Source: Bacteroidota bacterium (lineage in GTDB: Bacteria > Bacteroidota > Bacteroidia > Bacteroidales > WCHB1-69). Taken from it: DNA of 64,000 nucleotides. Of this stretch, positions 53,781-62,695 are shown piece by piece (positions within the stretch are counted from its first letter, which is position 1; each line of letters starts with the position of its first letter). The notes beneath the pieces were generated by a model. That model was not told the origin of the DNA. It did no database searches and saw nothing but the letters and a program-made list of their open reading frames with translations. The translations under genes were made by a program, and so were the position numbers. The DNA lies in assembly GCA_017860455.1 (NCBI GenBank), contig JAGDMF010000001.1, positions 1-64,000 on the forward strand. The letters run 5' to 3'.

Positions 53781-55130
53781 TTAGTCTTGATTTAAAGAAA
53801 GACGTAACATTTTTTGGGTATTTGGGGTCACTTTGTACCGATTATCAGTTCGAAATCCAATGATCCATACTATGTTTTGAGGATTATTGGCTTCACACAA
53901 AATGTGAACTTGCTGTTTTTGATTCAGGTTTAGTTTTAGATCAATAAAATAATCACTGAGTTTCTTTTTTCCCTTCATTCCAAAAGGATGAAACCAATCT
54001 CCCTCTTCCCAGGTTCTGATCATCAAAGGAAAAGGAATTTTATCCCAATCAAAATAAGCTACATTGGGATTTGATATAAATGTATCTCCTATATAAAAAT
54101 TGTCTAAATAAGGTATTATTTCATATTTATAAAATTCTGTTATAGAATGGATTATATTTGTATGAATCTCTTTATTGGAATCCAAAGGATAGATAAAAAG
54201 TTCAGTTCTATCTTTGATCAACTTATATTTTTCTGAAAAAAACTGTTTTCCACTCTCTCCAGAAAGTTGATTATATATGGATTCAACTGTTGAATAATTA
54301 AACTGAAAATCAGACAACGTTTCAAAAAGTATCATTTCTGCATTTTGAAACTCCAGCAATTGATTGATATTCAATTTAAATCCATTTTCATAAGGAAATA
54401 ATAATCTCTTCTTAACTTCTTCTATTTGATTTTTATAAAAGGCATATTGTTTATTAAACAACTGAATATTTCTACTCACTGTATGCACTACATTGGGATT
54501 GATCTGTTCTAAAACAGGTATAACATGGTTTCTGATTTTATTCCTTTGGTATTGATCCGAATGGTTAGATAAATCAACTCTAAACGGGATGTTGTTGTCT
54601 GCTGCATATTGTTTTATGGCATCCGACGAGAAATGCAAAAGTGGTCGAATAAAAGGGAGGTTCTGTTCCGGAATTCCGTTTAATCCTTTGTAACCTGTTC
54701 CCCTAACCAAATTCAAAATAATAGTCTCCAGATTATCATTGGCATGATGTGCTGTACAGATATAATCATAGTTTGGTGATAATTCTCTGAACCAGTCATA
54801 TCTAAGATCTCTGGCCACCATTTCAATCGAGGAACCTGAATTTTGTTGAATAGAAAAGGTGTCAAACTCTTTGACTAAAACTGTTGGAGTTCTCAATCCT
54901 TTTTTTTCAAAACTTTTAAGAAGATCATGCTGAACAAAATCCATATCAAGATTGGAATCCTCACCTCTCAAATGAAAATTGCAATGTGCAATATCAAAAT
55001 GAAGTTTATGGATATAAAAAAGTTGTGTCATAACGCTTGAATCAACACCTCCGCTCACTGCCAGCAGAAACCTTGCCGTTGTAAGATTCGGAACAATCGA
55101 TTGTAACTGTTTAAGAAACAACTCTTTCAT
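53781..55130 (-). CDS. tilS: tRNA(Ile)-lysidine synthase TilS
   Basis: 449 residues. The PP-loop LLAVSGGVDSSVMTQLF lies near 25, followed by FDIAHCNFHLRGEDS and YICTAHHANDNLETIILNLVRGTG near 130. The C-terminal TilS domains contain LMIRTWEEGDWFHPFGMKGK near 370. It modifies C34 of tRNA-Ile2 to lysidine so that AUA is read as Ile; it is essential in most bacteria. It is 10 bases after the aminopeptidase gene. Confidence 0.94.
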   Translation of the reverse strand: MKELFLKQLQSIVPNLTTARFLLAVSGGVDSSVMTQLFYIHKLHFDIAHCNFHLRGEDSNLDMDFVQHDLLKSFEKKGLRTPTVLVKEFDTFSIQQNSGSSIEMVARDLRYDWFRELSPNYDYICTAHHANDNLETIILNLVRGTGYKGLNGIPEQNLPFIRPLLHFSSDAIKQYAADNNIPFRVDLSNHSDQYQRNKIRNHVIPVLEQINPNVVHTVSRNIQLFNKQYAFYKNQIEEVKKRLLFPYENGFKLNINQLLEFQNAEMILFETLSDFQFNYSTVESIYNQLSGESGKQFFSEKYKLIKDRTELFIYPLDSNKEIHTNIIHSITEFYKYEIIPYLDNFYIGDTFISNPNVAYFDWDKIPFPLMIRTWEEGDWFHPFGMKGKKKLSDYFIDLKLNLNQKQQVHILCEANNPQNIVWIIGFRTDNRYKVTPNTQKMLRLSLNQD

Positions 55131-55140
55131 GATAAAAATT

Positions 55141-56427
55141 TTAGCTATTCATCAATTTTTCAATATCTTCCACTTCAACGGGCATATCGGCCATTAAATT
55201 AATAGGATTCTCAGCTACCACTACATCCGTTTCAATTCTCACTCCAATCCCCTCTTCAGCGATATAGATTCCCGGCTCGCAACTAAGAATCATGCCGGGT
55301 TGGAAAGTCCAGTCGCGTTGGCCCACATCATGCACATCAAGCCCCATAAAATGGCTGGTATTGTGCATGTAATATTTTTTAAACAAAGGAGATGCCGAAT
55401 TTTGATTTTTAAGATCTTCTTCAGTATAAAGACCCAATTTTATCAACTCCTCATCCATTCTTTTAAAAACATAATCATTGATTTTGTGGATCGTCATTCC
55501 CGGTTTAAAAAGGGGAATTGTCTCTTTAAAGATGGAGAGAACTGCATGATAAACCTCTTTTTGGCGTGGGGAAAACTTCCCGTTTACCGGAACAGTTCTG
55601 GTTGCATCACCTGCATAATTGGCATATTCTGCACCAAAATCCATTAAAAGGAGATCTCCATCCTGCATCACTTTATCGTTTTTGATATAGTGTAAAATAC
55701 AGGTATCGGATCCGGCAGCAATAATGGGAGCAAAGGAGTGACCTGTAGCGCCACTTTTAGTCATTTCATAGATCAGTTCCGCTTCAATTTCATATTCAAA
55801 TTTCCCGGGTTTTACAGCTTTTAAAGCTCTTTGAAAGGCTTTGTTTGTAATATCACAAGCTTTTTTAATGGCATTGAATTCTTCTGATTGTTTAACTGCT
55901 CTTTGAGGATATAAGATGGGTGCAACTCTTCGATAATCGTGTAAAGGGTATTCCCGTTTCAACTTTTCAGCAAAACGGATCTCCTGGGTAGGATGAACTA
56001 CTTTCATCCTTGGATTTTCAGGTAAATGCAAATAGATAATTTGTGAATTCACCATGATATCTTGCAAAATAGATTCCAGTTGTTCCGTAAACATGATGGT
56101 TTTAATCCCTGAAATCTCAGTTGCTTGTTGCTTGGAAAGTCTATGACCATACCAAATAACCATTTCAGGTGATGGGTTTTTTATAAACAGGATTTCACGA
56201 TAATCGGGATTAGGATGCCATGGAGCTAAAACCAGAAATGTTTCTTCCTGATCAATACCGGTTAAATATAATAATTCTGAATTTTGACGAAAAGGGAAAG
56301 TGGTATCACCAGATCTTGGATATTCATCATGAGAAGTCAGGATTAAAACCCCATTCATCTCCATCTCAGATACAAAAGATTCTCGGTTACGAATGTAAAA
56401 ACTGTTTTGTAAAGGTTGATATTTCAT
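55141..56427 (-). CDS. Xaa-Pro aminopeptidase (aminopeptidase P family)
   Basis: 428 residues. An N-terminal creatinase-like domain is followed by the pita-bread metallopeptidase domain with all metal ligands: LLMDFGAEYANYAGDATRT (two Asp) near 254, HFMGLDVHDVG (His) near 360, CEPGIYIAEEGIGVRIETD (two Glu) near 390. It removes the N-terminal residue in front of proline, in the cytoplasm (no signal peptide). First gene of the run leading to tex, with a TATATTTG box upstream and a TetR gene divergent. Confidence 0.92.
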   Translation of the reverse strand: MKYQPLQNSFYIRNRESFVSEMEMNGVLILTSHDEYPRSGDTTFPFRQNSELLYLTGIDQEETFLVLAPWHPNPDYREILFIKNPSPEMVIWYGHRLSKQQATEISGIKTIMFTEQLESILQDIMVNSQIIYLHLPENPRMKVVHPTQEIRFAEKLKREYPLHDYRRVAPILYPQRAVKQSEEFNAIKKACDITNKAFQRALKAVKPGKFEYEIEAELIYEMTKSGATGHSFAPIIAAGSDTCILHYIKNDKVMQDGDLLLMDFGAEYANYAGDATRTVPVNGKFSPRQKEVYHAVLSIFKETIPLFKPGMTIHKINDYVFKRMDEELIKLGLYTEEDLKNQNSASPLFKKYYMHNTSHFMGLDVHDVGQRDWTFQPGMILSCEPGIYIAEEGIGVRIETDVVVAENPINLMADMPVEVEDIEKLMNS

Positions 56428-56446
56428 AAGTAATAATTTGGAAATG

Positions 56447-56454
56447 CAAATATA
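56447..56454 (-). promoter_or_regulatory. -7 promoter box TATATTTG, aminopeptidase gene
   Basis: TATATTTG on the minus strand, 19 bases before the ATG at 56427, back to back with the box at 56504. Confidence 0.45.
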
Positions 56455-56503
56455 CGATTTTGAATAAGAATAATTTGAATTTTAACTATATGATTTATTT
56501 TTT

Positions 56504-56511
56504 TAAATTTG
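56504..56511 (+). promoter_or_regulatory. -7 promoter box TAAATTTG, TetR gene
   Basis: TAAATTTG lies 26 bases before the TetR-family ATG. The two divergent boxes are 49 bases apart, so the regulator could affect both. Confidence 0.45.
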
Positions 56512-56537
56512 CAACTTCATTCATATAAAATTTCAAA

Positions 56538-57176
56538 ATGAGTCCAAATCAAAAAAACATAACCCCTTTTTACCATTTTTTTGTACAATTTGGATTTGAT
56601 TATACTTTAGAAGAGATCGCTGAAAGGGTTGGAGTCACCAAAAAAACCATACATAACCGCTTTATTTCAAGACAAAATCTGGAAAATAAAGTACTTAAAT
56701 ACTATCAGGATCATTTTATCACCCAATTTCAGAACAAAATTGAGTTTTCCAATCATAGTATTGAGTCCCTTTTACTGCTGATTTTTGATTTAGAAACCAG
56801 TATTATTAGGGAGTTTCCCCTTTTTTATAAAGCCAATGGAATCCACAACCATTTTTCATTTTTTGAAACCCATTTTTTAATTCCCATAGTGATTCAAATT
56901 GTGCTAAAAGGACAGCAAGCCGGAGATCTATATGGTGATATTGATCCTAAAAAGTACGCGCATCTATTTATATACCATATATTTACCATATATTTACAAG
57001 ATGCAGTTTCAGAAATTAATGGTTTACTTATGGACACTGAAAAAGAAAAAAAGAGCATTATAAATCGTACCATTCAGACTGAGTATATAGAATTTATTTT
57101 AATGTCAATATTAACTGATCAAGGGAAACAAAAATTAAAACAAGTAGATTTGAATCTTCTTTTTATGGTTTCCTGA
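56538..57176 (+). CDS. TetR/AcrR-family transcription regulator
   Basis: 212 residues. The helix-turn-helix near 20-60 reads YTLEEIAERVGVTKKTIHNRF followed by ENKVLKYYQDHF, typical of TetR proteins. The ligand-binding part is helical and not assignable. It stands between divergent promoters and may repress itself, the aminopeptidase run, or the DUF4340-ribD genes downstream. No clear operator palindrome was found in the 56428-56537 spacer. Confidence 0.85.
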   Translation: MSPNQKNITPFYHFFVQFGFDYTLEEIAERVGVTKKTIHNRFISRQNLENKVLKYYQDHFITQFQNKIEFSNHSIESLLLLIFDLETSIIREFPLFYKANGIHNHFSFFETHFLIPIVIQIVLKGQQAGDLYGDIDPKKYAHLFIYHIFTIYLQDAVSEINGLLMDTEKEKKSIINRTIQTEYIEFILMSILTDQGKQKLKQVDLNLLFMVS

Positions 57177-57210
57177 CCACACATCTCCTTTAAAATCAAA
57201 AAAATTGGTG

Positions 57211-57218
57211 TATTTTTG
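57211..57218 (+). promoter_or_regulatory. -7 promoter box TATTTTTG, DUF4340 gene
   Basis: TATTTTTG lies 23 bases before the ATG at 57242. Confidence 0.4.
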
Positions 57219-57241
57219 TACCCTTATTAAAATATATACCA

Positions 57242-58315
57242 ATGAAGAAAAACAGAATCTATTTGATCATTGCCGGTGTGTTGGTAATTGCCTCTATATT
57301 AGTAATTTTACAAAGAAACAATCTATTCTCATCCCAAGAAGATTTGGGTCCAATTGCAGCAGAATTTAGCATTAAGGATACCAATAATGTGATCAAAATT
57401 TTTATGGCTGATCAAAGGGGAAATAAAGTTTTATTAAACAAAACTGATAAAGGGTGGGTTGTTGAAGATACAATCCCTGCTTTGAAAGCAAATGTTGATA
57501 ACTTACTATCTACATTACTTAACTTAACGGTAAGACAAACAGTTCCCAAAACAGCTCAACCCGCTATCAATAAAATGATTGGTACAGAAGCTATTAAAGT
57601 GGAAGTGTATCAAATGGCTCCCAAATTTACCATTTTTGGAATCTCATTTTTCGTGAAAGAAAGGTTAACCAAAACTTATTATATGGGAGAAGCAACAATG
57701 GATAATATGGGAAATTATGCTCTTTTACAAGGGATGGATGAACCTTATGTTGTAAGTATTCCGGGATTTAGAGGCTTTGTTACTCCACTATTTTCACCGA
57801 TCCCTGAAAATTGGTATAGTCATACCCTTTTTCAAACCAAACTAACCCGTATTAAATCGGTTCAATTTATTGATTTGATCAATCCACAAGAGTCTTTTAC
57901 GATTCAAAAAGAGGGTGCTCGATTCTTTTCGCTTTATGATTTTCAAAATCAAAAAATTAACGATTATGATACTACTAAAGTGATTGATATGCTTTCCGAA
58001 TTTAGAGAAAGAAACTATTTATCCATTTCAAAAGCATTAACATCTGCTGAAAAAGATTCTGTATATAAAAATGAATTGTTTAAAATCATCATTTTAACAG
58101 ATGTAGATGGTGTCAAGTCGGAATTGCGTTTTTATCATATCAAACAACTAGTTCAGGAAATGCAGGATGATGTAAATATAGGAGATCCATTATGGGTTGC
58201 CAGTAAAGATAATTGTTACGGTATTTTTAATGAAAATTATTCAAAGTTATACAAACTTCAAATTTTTTACTTTGATAGACAACTTCAACCGCTCTCCTAT
58301 TTTATCAAAAAGTAA
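57242..58315 (+). CDS. DUF4340-like membrane-anchored protein
   Basis: 357 residues. One N-terminal membrane anchor (IYLIIAGVLVIASILVIL, about 6-23) is followed by a beta-rich periplasmic part. FSIKDTNNVIKIFMADQRGN, LNKTDKGWVVEDTIPALKAN and VDNLLSTLLNLTVRQTVPK follow the opening pattern of DUF4340 domains (a threonine/lysine-rich scaffold, often near Gld-type ABC genes). Function unknown. Its TAA is followed directly by the ribD ATG. Confidence 0.7.
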   Translation: MKKNRIYLIIAGVLVIASILVILQRNNLFSSQEDLGPIAAEFSIKDTNNVIKIFMADQRGNKVLLNKTDKGWVVEDTIPALKANVDNLLSTLLNLTVRQTVPKTAQPAINKMIGTEAIKVEVYQMAPKFTIFGISFFVKERLTKTYYMGEATMDNMGNYALLQGMDEPYVVSIPGFRGFVTPLFSPIPENWYSHTLFQTKLTRIKSVQFIDLINPQESFTIQKEGARFFSLYDFQNQKINDYDTTKVIDMLSEFRERNYLSISKALTSAEKDSVYKNELFKIIILTDVDGVKSELRFYHIKQLVQEMQDDVNIGDPLWVASKDNCYGIFNENYSKLYKLQIFYFDRQLQPLSYFIKK

Positions 58316-59317
58316 ATGAGTAAAATACCTGATACTGTATGGATGGAGCGAGCCTTACAGTTGGCTGCTTCAGGAATTGGAACGGTACAACCTAACCCCA
58401 TGGTTGGTGCGGTTATCGTATACAATAACACAATTATCGGGGAAGGCTGGCATAGAAAGTATGGGGAACCACATGCAGAAGTTAATGCCATTATGAGTGT
58501 AAAAGATCACTCTTTGCTTACCAAATCGACGATGTATGTTACTTTAGAACCCTGTTCCCATTATGGTAAAACTCCTCCTTGTTCAGAATTAATATGCAAA
58601 CACGGTATTCCAAAAGTGGTGATTTGTAACAAAGATCCAAACGAAAAAGTGAATGGAAAAGGAATTGAGTACTTACAAAAAAATGGCGTTGAGATTGTTA
58701 CAGGAGTTTTAGCTGATAAAGGGTTACAATTAAATAAACGGTTTTTTACCTATCACCTATTAAAAAGACCCTATATCATTCTTAAATGGGCTCAGACAGC
58801 CAATGGTTTTATGGATATTATTCGGGATAAAGGTCCTGAATATTATTGGATTACCAACCCTGAATTGAAGATTTTATCTCATAAACTTCGAAATGAAGAA
58901 CAAGCCATTTTGGTAGGAATGAATACCCTGATCAATGATCATCCACAGCTTACGAACCGACTTTTTGGCACCAATCAACCTTATCGATTTGTCACCAGCA
59001 GAGATGTTTTATCAACAAAACCTGCCCCATTTACTATTATTCCGGATGAAGTTAGTTCCTTGTTGCGATCATTGTATGATCGCAAAATTGAATCTGTTAT
59101 TATTGAAGGTGGAAAAACAACATTGTTAAAATTTATTGAATCGGGTATTTGGGATGAAGCTATGGTTTATCAAGGTGATCAGGAATGGAATGAGGGATTA
59201 AAAGCGCCATTGATTTCAAACTTTTTTGAAAGTTATTCCAAAAAGATTAGGAATAATACTATTCAGATTTATAAAAACACACCGTTTTTATCTTCATTTT
59301 TGGATCATTTAAGTTAA
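58316..59317 (+). CDS. ribD: Riboflavin biosynthesis deaminase/reductase RibD
   Basis: 333 residues. The deaminase domain has zinc motifs GEPHAEVNAI near 50 and LEPCSHYGKTPPCSELI near 79, with QPNPMVGAVIVYN at the front. The reductase domain begins near 150 (RPYIILKWAQTANGF) and carries IIEGGKTTLLKF near 262. It performs the second and third steps from GTP to riboflavin. No other rib genes and no FMN riboswitch are visible; it is directly joined to the DUF4340 gene. Confidence 0.95.
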   Translation: MSKIPDTVWMERALQLAASGIGTVQPNPMVGAVIVYNNTIIGEGWHRKYGEPHAEVNAIMSVKDHSLLTKSTMYVTLEPCSHYGKTPPCSELICKHGIPKVVICNKDPNEKVNGKGIEYLQKNGVEIVTGVLADKGLQLNKRFFTYHLLKRPYIILKWAQTANGFMDIIRDKGPEYYWITNPELKILSHKLRNEEQAILVGMNTLINDHPQLTNRLFGTNQPYRFVTSRDVLSTKPAPFTIIPDEVSSLLRSLYDRKIESVIIEGGKTTLLKFIESGIWDEAMVYQGDQEWNEGLKAPLISNFFESYSKKIRNNTIQIYKNTPFLSSFLDHLS

Positions 59318-59322
59318 CATTC

Positions 59323-59934
59323 ATGTTTGATGATACTTATAAAACAATAGCTGAAGTTTCTGAAGGGATCTACAAAGAAAAAGGGAGTAAATTCATTGCC
59401 ATTGCTATTCCAGTTGAATCTGAGTTGGAGATCAAAAATAAAATAAATGAAATTAAAAAACAATATTTTGATGCCCGGCACCATTGTTATGCTTACATTT
59501 TAGGTTATAATAAAGAAGCATACCGCATCAATGATGATGGTGAGCCCTCCGGAACAGCAGGGAAACCGATACATGGACAACTTTTGTCAAAAGATCTTAC
59601 CAATATTTTAGTAGTTGTTGTTCGCTATTTTGGGGGTGTAAAGCTGGGTGTTTCCGGATTGATAACAGCGTATAAGGAAGCAACTAAATCAGCTTTAGAA
59701 AGTGCCTTAATTGTTGAAAAAACTGTAAATGAGACCTATTTGGTTTATGTGAACTATGAATATCTGAATAAAGTGATGCAACTTCTCAAATCTGATTTCA
59801 TTCAGATTAAAAATCAAAATTATGAAGATCAGTATATGATTGAATATTCTATAAGAATGAGAGAAGCTGATAGAATCAATCATGAATTGCAAAAGATTGA
59901 AACCGTTAAAGTGGAGTACAAAAAAAATCCTTAA
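59323..59934 (+). CDS. IMPACT/YigZ-family protein
   Basis: 203 residues. The family signature spans RHHCYAYILG near 49 and NDDGEPSGTAGKPIHGQLL near 69, then VVVVRYFGGVKLGVSGL near 95; a C-terminal ferredoxin-like domain follows. Relatives (YigZ, human IMPACT) have unclear enzymatic roles and are linked to translation control or proline peptides. It starts five bases after ribD, and its stop codon lies inside the terminator stem. Confidence 0.9.
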   Translation: MFDDTYKTIAEVSEGIYKEKGSKFIAIAIPVESELEIKNKINEIKKQYFDARHHCYAYILGYNKEAYRINDDGEPSGTAGKPIHGQLLSKDLTNILVVVVRYFGGVKLGVSGLITAYKEATKSALESALIVEKTVNETYLVYVNYEYLNKVMQLLKSDFIQIKNQNYEDQYMIEYSIRMREADRINHELQKIETVKVEYKKNP

Positions 59935-59953
59935 GAGAACTTAAGGATTTTTT
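59922..59953 (+). terminator. Two-way terminator between convergent genes
   Basis: A perfect 14-bp stem (AAAAAATCCTTAAG and its complement, loop AGAA) has A and T runs on both sides. It closes the ribD run on the plus strand and the small secreted protein gene (ending at 59979) on the minus strand. Confidence 0.85.
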
Positions 59954-59978
59954 AAAATAGACTAACTAAATAAAATCA

Positions 59979-60443
59979 TTATTCTTTTTGATAGAAGTAC
60001 AATTTGAAGAAAATTCCTGTATCGAAAGAAACCCATACAGTTTTGATATCATCCACACTGAATTTTTTGTCAAAACACATTACTTGATCGTGGCTATCAC
60101 CGGAATAAATAGTATAATTACATAATGTAGATCCTTCAGTAGCTGTAGTAGTATAACTATAAAATAGAGTGGAATTGTCATTTAACAAAATGTAAATTTT
60201 GTAATTTTTCCATTCATAATCTTTTTTAGAGTTATTTAATATTCTTAATGTAACTTTAGAAACTTCTGCAGATTCATTCCATTGATAAGTTTTAGGATAA
60301 AAACCTAGAGTCAAATCTATCGTTTTGCTTTCGTTTGAAATATTTTCAATATAAACAGGGTCATCTGCTGTCATTTGAGCATTAGCAAACTTTACAGAGA
60401 ATCCTGCAATAATTAGGATTAATAAAACGTACCATTTTTTCAT
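59979..60443 (-). CDS. Small secreted protein, unknown
   Basis: 154 residues. Signal peptide 1-22 (IAGFSVKFANAQ), then a beta-rich immunoglobulin-like body (VYIENISNESKTIDLTLG, VTLRILNNSKKDYEW, VDDIKTVWVSFDTGIFF). A Cys pair near 111 and 125 may form a disulfide. Family not recognised. The 60444-60628 spacer upstream is very AT-rich and holds no other gene. Confidence 0.6.
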   Translation of the reverse strand: MKKWYVLLILIIAGFSVKFANAQMTADDPVYIENISNESKTIDLTLGFYPKTYQWNESAEVSKVTLRILNNSKKDYEWKNYKIYILLNDNSTLFYSYTTTATEGSTLCNYTIYSGDSHDQVMCFDKKFSVDDIKTVWVSFDTGIFFKLYFYQKE

Positions 60444-60628
60444 AATTTTATTTTTTAAGGTTAATAATTTTTTTCAGCCTAAATTTAAAACAATAAATAG
60501 TACAATTCAAAAAAATAAATATTTTTTTACATGTTAATTATCAACACATTACAAAATCTTTATTTTTTTTTGTGCTTTATATCACATCCAAAATTGAAAT
60601 AAATTAGTCCATACTGCGTAAATTAAAA

Positions 60629-62593
60629 TTATTTCCACCTTACAAAAGCTTCAATGGCTTCATACTCTGCCATACCCACTAAATTGTATAGAGAAGCAGT
60701 TGTTCGGTTTCGATCTTCAGATCTTTGCCAAAATTCCCGTTGATCAACCCCGGGAAAAAGCGCTTTATCTTTTTGGGATTGATGTTTAAAAATAGCTTTT
60801 CTTTTCAGCATCAGTTCATCGGGACTAATAGGAACAGCCATATCGATATCCCCCATATCCCATTCTTGCCATGCCCCTCGATACAACCAGATTCTGCACT
60901 CTTTCATCCACTCTTCATTTTTCAAGATTTCAACTGCTTTAAAAATCGCATCGAGGCAAACTCTGTGAGTTCCATGTGGATCAGAAAGGTCACCGGCAGC
61001 ATATATTTGATGAGGTTTCACTTGTTTGAGTAAGTCAATAATCAATTGAATATCAAGATCAGACAGTTTATTTTTTACAATTTTTCCGGTATCGTAGAAT
61101 GGCATCTCTAAAAAATGGACATTTTGTTTGGGAATATTGATAAAACGGCAGGCTGCTTTTGCTTCCCCTTTTCGGATCATAGATTTAATTTCCTGAACGA
61201 CAAGAGAATCCACATCTCCCGGTTTTTTAGATTGAATAGCGAATTGCGTTTCTTTGTACAAACGCATAGAGGCTTCCCCTTCCACATCAAATTTCTCATC
61301 AAACTCCGTTACAAAGTCCATATATCTAAAAACATCATCATCATGAACTGCGATAGAACCTGTTGTTTGGTATGCAACAGAAACATCATGTCCCTGAACT
61401 ACCAGACGAGCTAATGTTCCCCCCATGGAGATCACATCATCGTCAGGATGAGGACTAAAAACAAGCACTCTTTTAGGATAAGGCAATGCTCTTTCGGGAC
61501 GGGAAGTATCTTCCGCATTAGGTTTACCGCCTGGCCAACCCGTTATTGTCCTTTGTAAATCGTTAAACACCTCAATATTGATTCGGTTTGATGGACCTTT
61601 TTCAGCAATAAGATCACCCATTCCATGAGAACCATAATCCCGATCTGTCAATTTTAAAATCGGTTTTTGAACTTTTTGACAAAGCCAGATCACTGCTCTT
61701 CTTAATAATCGGGAATCATTCCAATCACAAATATCGGTTAACCAAGGTGTTTTCACTTTAGTAAGTTCAGAAGAGGAAGTTTTATCCAGAATAAACAGTG
61801 CATTATTGTGTTTTTGAAGAAAGGAAGCAGGTACATCTGAAGTAACTGTCCCCTCAATTGCTTTTTGAATGATTCCGGCTTTTCCTTCTCCTAAGGCCAT
61901 GAGGATCACTCTTTTTGCTTTTAAAATCGTTGCAATTCCCATGGTAATAGCCCGGGTTGGAACAAACTCTTCACCGTAAAAGTCGGAAGCAGCATCGGCT
62001 ATAGTAACATAATCAAGAGAAATAAGCCGTGTAGGAGAATTGATTTCTGAACCTGGTTCATTAAAACCAATATGTCCGGTTCTCCCAATTCCTAAAATCT
62101 GAATATCTAATCCACCGGCATTTTCGATCTCCAAATCGTAATTAGTACAATACTCTGTGATCTGATCTCTTGAAATAGTGCCATCCGGAATATGAATATT
62201 TTCCGGTTTTATATCAATATGATCAAAAAGATGTGCATGCATAAATAACACATAACTTTGTAAAGCTTGAGGTGCCATTGGATAATACTCATCCAGATTA
62301 AACGTGATCACATTCTCAAAACTTAAACCCTCCTCTTGATGCATCCTTACTAATTCTGCATAGACACTGATTGGGGTGGATCCTGTGGCCAATCCTAAAA
62401 CAGCCATCTGACCTAACTCTTTTTTAACTTTTATTAACGAAGCGATCTCTTCGGCTACTGCTTTGGAAACTTCTTTATAATCTGAAAAAATTTTAACAGG
62501 AATCTTTTCGTAAGATGATTTGTTTTTGTCAGGGGCTATACATTTATGATTATCAAGCCCTTTGATTTTACTTTTTGTATATATTGCATTCAT
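60629..62593 (-). CDS. nagB: Glucosamine-6-phosphate deaminase fused to LmbE-like deacetylase domain
   Basis: 654 residues. The N-terminal part (about 30-290) is NagB: LGLATGSTPISVYAEL near 64, NLDEYYPM near 98, LGIGRTGHIGFNEPG near 166. The C-terminal part (about 370-650) is a PIG-L/LmbE deacetylase with VFSPHPDDDVISMGGTLARL near 371, the HPDD zinc motif. NagB turns glucosamine-6-phosphate into fructose-6-phosphate and ammonia; the second domain could remove an N-acetyl group beforehand. This fusion is known in Bacteroidota. It runs opposite to GlmM in amino sugar flow: one drains, the other builds. Confidence 0.93.
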   Translation of the reverse strand: MNAIYTKSKIKGLDNHKCIAPDKNKSSYEKIPVKIFSDYKEVSKAVAEEIASLIKVKKELGQMAVLGLATGSTPISVYAELVRMHQEEGLSFENVITFNLDEYYPMAPQALQSYVLFMHAHLFDHIDIKPENIHIPDGTISRDQITEYCTNYDLEIENAGGLDIQILGIGRTGHIGFNEPGSEINSPTRLISLDYVTIADAASDFYGEEFVPTRAITMGIATILKAKRVILMALGEGKAGIIQKAIEGTVTSDVPASFLQKHNNALFILDKTSSSELTKVKTPWLTDICDWNDSRLLRRAVIWLCQKVQKPILKLTDRDYGSHGMGDLIAEKGPSNRINIEVFNDLQRTITGWPGGKPNAEDTSRPERALPYPKRVLVFSPHPDDDVISMGGTLARLVVQGHDVSVAYQTTGSIAVHDDDVFRYMDFVTEFDEKFDVEGEASMRLYKETQFAIQSKKPGDVDSLVVQEIKSMIRKGEAKAACRFINIPKQNVHFLEMPFYDTGKIVKNKLSDLDIQLIIDLLKQVKPHQIYAAGDLSDPHGTHRVCLDAIFKAVEILKNEEWMKECRIWLYRGAWQEWDMGDIDMAVPISPDELMLKRKAIFKHQSQKDKALFPGVDQREFWQRSEDRNRTTASLYNLVGMAEYEAIEAFVRWK

Positions 62594-62626
62594 TTTAGAA
62601 TTATTTTAGTTCCATTTTTATGAATG

Positions 62627-62634
62627 CAAAAATA
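62627..62634 (-). promoter_or_regulatory. -7 promoter box TATTTTTG, nagB-LmbE gene
   Basis: TATTTTTG on the minus strand, 33 bases before the ATG at 62593. Confidence 0.4.
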
Positions 62635-62695
62635 TAACAAATTTTTGGATTTGTTAACATTTATTAAGAATTTAATTTTTTCTTAACAAAAAAGT

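Noticed and set aside
57177-58315. FMN riboswitch controlling ribD
   Set aside because: ribD starts immediately after the DUF4340 gene, and the spacer before that gene is too short and AT-rich for the conserved RFN fold.
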